Assembly: GCA_905182985.1 (NCBI GenBank)
Contig: CAJJDN010000042.1
Coordinates: 446,038 to 510,037, forward strand
Reading direction: 5' to 3'
Origin: Paramecium sonneborni
Taxonomy: Eukaryota > Ciliophora > Oligohymenophorea > Peniculida > Parameciidae
DNA length: 64,000 nucleotides
Shown: positions 60,831 to 64,000 of the stretch, one piece after another
How positions within the stretch are numbered: the stretch's first letter is position 1
Layout: every line of letters begins with the position of its first letter
Position numbers and translations under genes: made by a program
The notes under the pieces: generated by a model
The model's database searches: none
Told to the model about the DNA's origin: nothing
Seen by the model: only the letters and a program-made list of their open reading frames with translations

Positions 60831-62366
60831 ATATATATTTTATTATATTTATGTATTAGAAGTTTTATCAAACACATTTTATTCATTTTATTTCAATTAT
60901 TCAAAAAAAAAGAAATTTTAAATAGCATAAATGATGTTTATAATTTGTTTAGAAGTCTTTTAAATATTTTATTTATTTCTTTTTATAATTCTCAAAAATT
61001 TCTTTAGTATTTTTATTATTAAAAACAGAAAGTAAAATTCTTTTCAAGAAATTGCAACACCTTAAATTTCTTTCCACAAATAGATTTGCAAATATTTTAA
61101 TACTTTTCATCAAAATTTCAATATTGAAATAAAGAACAAATATTTCTTTTTTAAATCTTTCTTAAGATTTTACTATCTAATCTAAAATTATAAATTTCTT
61201 ACTACTGCTTAACTTTTTAGGATTAACAACTATCTAATTTTATATCTTTGTTATAATAGTTAGATTAGCAAAATAAGAAATAATTAAAAATCTTAAAATC
61301 AAAGCTAGAGATAAGTATTCTTTAAATTTTTTAAAGTTCTTTCATATTTTTTTCCCTAATAATATAAATAAAAAATAAGATCTAGATTAAATTATAAATG
61401 GAGAGTTCTTAGAAAAAGGCTTTTATGAAAAACATTTTACTAAAAAAAACTAATAAAATGAACTAATTTAAAATTTTGCAGTTTTTATCTAAAGATTTTA
61501 AGTAAATCCCTTTTAACCAAAGAAGCATGAAATCCTTATTCCTTTAAAGTAAATATTTGACTCACAGAAAATCTACCAAAAAACACTTTTCAATGTAAGA
61601 AATAATTCACAATAAGTAAGAATGAAATTTAGAAATATATAAAATTTACTGCTAAAGATAACAAAAATTATCTTTGATTTATAATCTAATAAATAATTTA
61701 AATTTAATTCAAATACTAAAGTTATTTAATACTACTTACGTATATTCTTAAGATTATTATTAGGTGTTAAAATTTACTATATATAAATTTTATATTATAA
61801 TCAATCTAAGTATCCTAAGTATTATTTATTTATCTAAGATTATTTTAAGTGTATAATTTGTAAATTACTTTTCGTAAATTTTGATATCACTAAGATATAT
61901 TCTTAAAATAATAAAAGTATTTGAGTTTTTATCAATTTTGGAAGACTTTCGAATAGTAATATTTTGATAAATTTTAGATTTATAATATCCAATAAATATA
62001 TTTAAAATTAGAAATATGCTTAAATTTTTTGAGCCTTACTACAAAGAATTGATTTTCTTGCTCTCGTAATATTTAAAATTTGAATTTACTTAACCATAGA
62101 TAATATAAATCATCCTCATAATTTTAAATTAGGTTTAACCAATTGCCTTTAACTTTTATCATATATATAACTCAGAAAAATAATTTGAACCTACACTATA
62201 ATCACTACTTATTTTATCAAGGCCCTATTTATTTATTATTGATGAACAATCAAAAATTATAGTTTTCAGTATCTGTTTTGCTATTCAATAGATAATAATA
62301 ATTTTTACTATATACCTAATAATATAATCAAAGAATCAACAATTTCATGAAATAAGATTATCAAAC
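60831..62366. other. Long AT-rich stretch without a supported gene
   Basis: About 1.5 kb. One 75-codon frame from ATG 61398 to TGA 61623 (MESSQKKAFMKNILLKK start) is open but basic and low in complexity, and it is not convincing. The last ~100 bp may contain the true 5' end of the following gene. Confidence 0.4.
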
Positions 62367-64000
62367 ATGATGCTTTAATATATTTGCAATTATTACTATT
62401 TGGTTTCATCAACCTTTTTTTGTTGGTTAATAGAAATAAGTATGATGAATATAACAAAATTATATGGCATTATTTTTGGTATTATTATGATTATAGAAGT
62501 TGGATTTATCATTATATTTTCAGATATTGTATTTTAAAGTGGATTAATATTAAGAGTTTCTACTTAATTACCATTAAATAACAATTACGTAAAATTTTTT
62601 ATAAAACCATTCAGAATATTTTAAATTATTATATTTTTTTTCTTAAATAATCAGAAATTGTGCTTACTTTTACAAAATGTTTTGATTATCTCAATCCAAA
62701 CTTTACATATTTATTAAATTTTAGAATTAAAAATATATGCAAAAGTGAAATGTGCATTGATTTCACTTATAATTGCATCATTTGGTATTGTCATACCGAT
62801 TGAATCTTTAATAATCTAAGGTAAAATAAATAATAATTTATGGCTATTAATATCTCTCTTAATTATATATATGCTATAGTATTTTTACAAAAGATAGCAC
62901 TTATCATTATAAACTGTAGATTTAAGAAAATTAAAGTATCTTTTCTCTTATGTAGAGAGTCTAGATGGAAATAGGCAATAGAATAGATTAGAAATGACTC
63001 TAATAGTTTTTGAGCATTAATAGAATTGTATAAAGAATGAATGTATTTGTAAGAAGGAAATGAACATTAAATAAAAAATACTATAACTTATTGAAATGAA
63101 GCTAGAATTACTTTTAGAATAAAGAACAAAAAAAATCGAACAAATGACACTTGATTTATCTTAGATATTATTTAGAAGAAGATAATTTGTTAAGGCCTAA
63201 TAAGTTATTTTTAAAGTTGCTTATTCTAAAGATAATTTTAAAAATAAATATAATTAATTTCAATTTTCTTTGACAACACTATGTCTTTTAGACTTTTTAA
63301 AATATTAAATCGAAAATGATGTTCTTATTTAAATGATGGAAAGAATGATTCTAACAAATCCGAATAATAAATTAATTGCAGATTCTTTAAAATAATTTTC
63401 AATTAATGAAAGTAGTGATTAATATATATAGATGAAGTTAAAAAAGACAATCTAAGATAAAAGCTTATTTTATTATTATTTTATTGAACATTCAAATAAA
63501 TTTCAAGGAGATATTAATTATCCTATTAAAATAATAAGATAATTATAATAATTTAGAATAGAATTAACAGAGAGATATTAAAAATTTCCAAGTATGAAAA
63601 TATATTTTTATTTAGCTTCTAGCAATCAAAATGTGTTAAAATTTTATTTATTAGAAGTTTTGAATGATTATATTGAAGCTTTTGATTTGAATAAAAATAA
63701 AGCACTTAATGATGAAAAATTTTAGATTTTTCATGATTCTGTTTATAATAAAATGTTTGGTTAGAATCCATCATATATAGTAGCAGAAATTAATAAAGAT
63801 TTTGATGTTATAATCGTAAGGTAATCTAAAAAAGCTATGAAGAAATTTTAATAAATTTATGGATAAAAATGGAAAAATTCATTGGAAATTTATGTTCATG
63901 ATTTTATACCTGAGTATGTATAAAAATAGCATAGAACTCTGATTGAATAATTTTTTGATGAAGGAACGAATAAATATTATTAGTAATAGAATCTTTCATT
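62367..64000 (+). CDS. Polytopic membrane protein with PAS-like region, 5' part (TmcB-like), runs off window
   Basis: The frame is open from ATG 62367 to the window end (544 codons) without introns. The N-terminal ~230 residues contain several TM helices (LYGIIFGIIMIIEVGFIIIF; KCALISLIIASFGIVIPI). Then comes a cytoplasmic region with ECICKKE, helix LELLLEQRTKKIEQMTLDL, AEINKDFDVIIVRQSKKAM and FIPEYVQKQHRTLIEQFFDE. This resembles the large ciliate family with a multi-TM N-terminus and a PAS domain (the P..H....F...G pattern seen in 'tiny macrocysts' TmcB-type proteins); the match is from memory. The start is uncertain because upstream codons are also open. Confidence 0.6.

Noticed and set aside
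61398..61625. 75-codon basic frame starting MESSQKKAFMKN
   Set aside because: It has low complexity, no homology recognised and no supporting signals. TGA-free stretches of this size are common by chance when TGA is the only stop.

Overview
The window is ciliate macronuclear DNA, almost certainly from Paramecium (P. tetraurelia-like; the species is not proven). Four things show this. The DNA is extremely AT-rich. Long coding frames appear only when TAA and TAG are read as glutamine and TGA is the sole stop. Genes are packed tightly on both strands. The coding frames are broken by dozens of tiny introns (about 19-34 nt, mostly 22-29, GTA...TAG), and removing them restores uninterrupted frames. 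For nearly every gene below, the spliced length computed from the listed introns is an exact multiple of three.

Layout. 1-9.3 kb: a secreted-looking LTA4H/M1 peptidase, a Ubl-vWA-UBC fusion, a two-TM Cache-type receptor with an in-frame TGA, and two unknown proteins. 9.4-15.1 kb: a coiled-coil protein, a double cyclic-nucleotide-binding protein, an MFS transporter with a 1-nt frameshift, and an unknown helical protein. 15.7-19.8 kb: GTPBP1/2-like GTPase, SMYD-type SET/MYND protein, and a tubulin-like protein without the GTP loop. 20-31.7 kb: trichocyst matrix protein (TMP), clathrin light chain, H-type lectin/crystallin-like secreted protein, MutS homologue, a small protein, a second TMP, and ribosomal protein S19. 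31.8-38.6 kb: a PB1-domain gene with an in-frame TGA, two decayed genes, and a third TMP. 38.7-47.3 kb: Erv/ALR thiol oxidase, SPRY protein, epsin, an acidic protein, PFK-2/FBPase-2, a fourth TMP, and a possible decayed gene. 47.9-64 kb: a four-repeat voltage-gated Ca2+-type channel (2137 aa, 13 introns), kelch protein, STPGR flagellar-type protein, S11 D,D-carboxypeptidase-like protein, and the start of a large membrane/PAS-type protein that runs off the end.

Theme. Regulated secretion dominates: four TMP genes plus a secreted lectin/crystallin-like protein. All five share a 10-nt motif, [AT]T[TC]CGTTTTT on either strand, within about 65 bp of their start codons. I found this exact motif only once elsewhere, inside a coding region. 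It is a candidate cis element for a trichocyst regulon. Clathrin light chain, epsin, the Ca2+ channel and the thiol oxidase are trafficking, excitability or secretory-pathway genes lying in the same stretch; their proximity alone does not prove co-function.

Quality. Three gap joins (single N at 20926, Ns at 30561-31003 and 56844-56894) each separate two copies of the same sequence (1195, 451 and 1029 bp). These are almost certainly unmerged overlapping contig ends, not real duplications. Several genes carry in-frame TGAs or frameshifts. These could be decaying duplicates, which are common after Paramecium whole-genome duplications, or sequence errors. No rRNA, tRNA, CRISPR array or mobile element was recognised.
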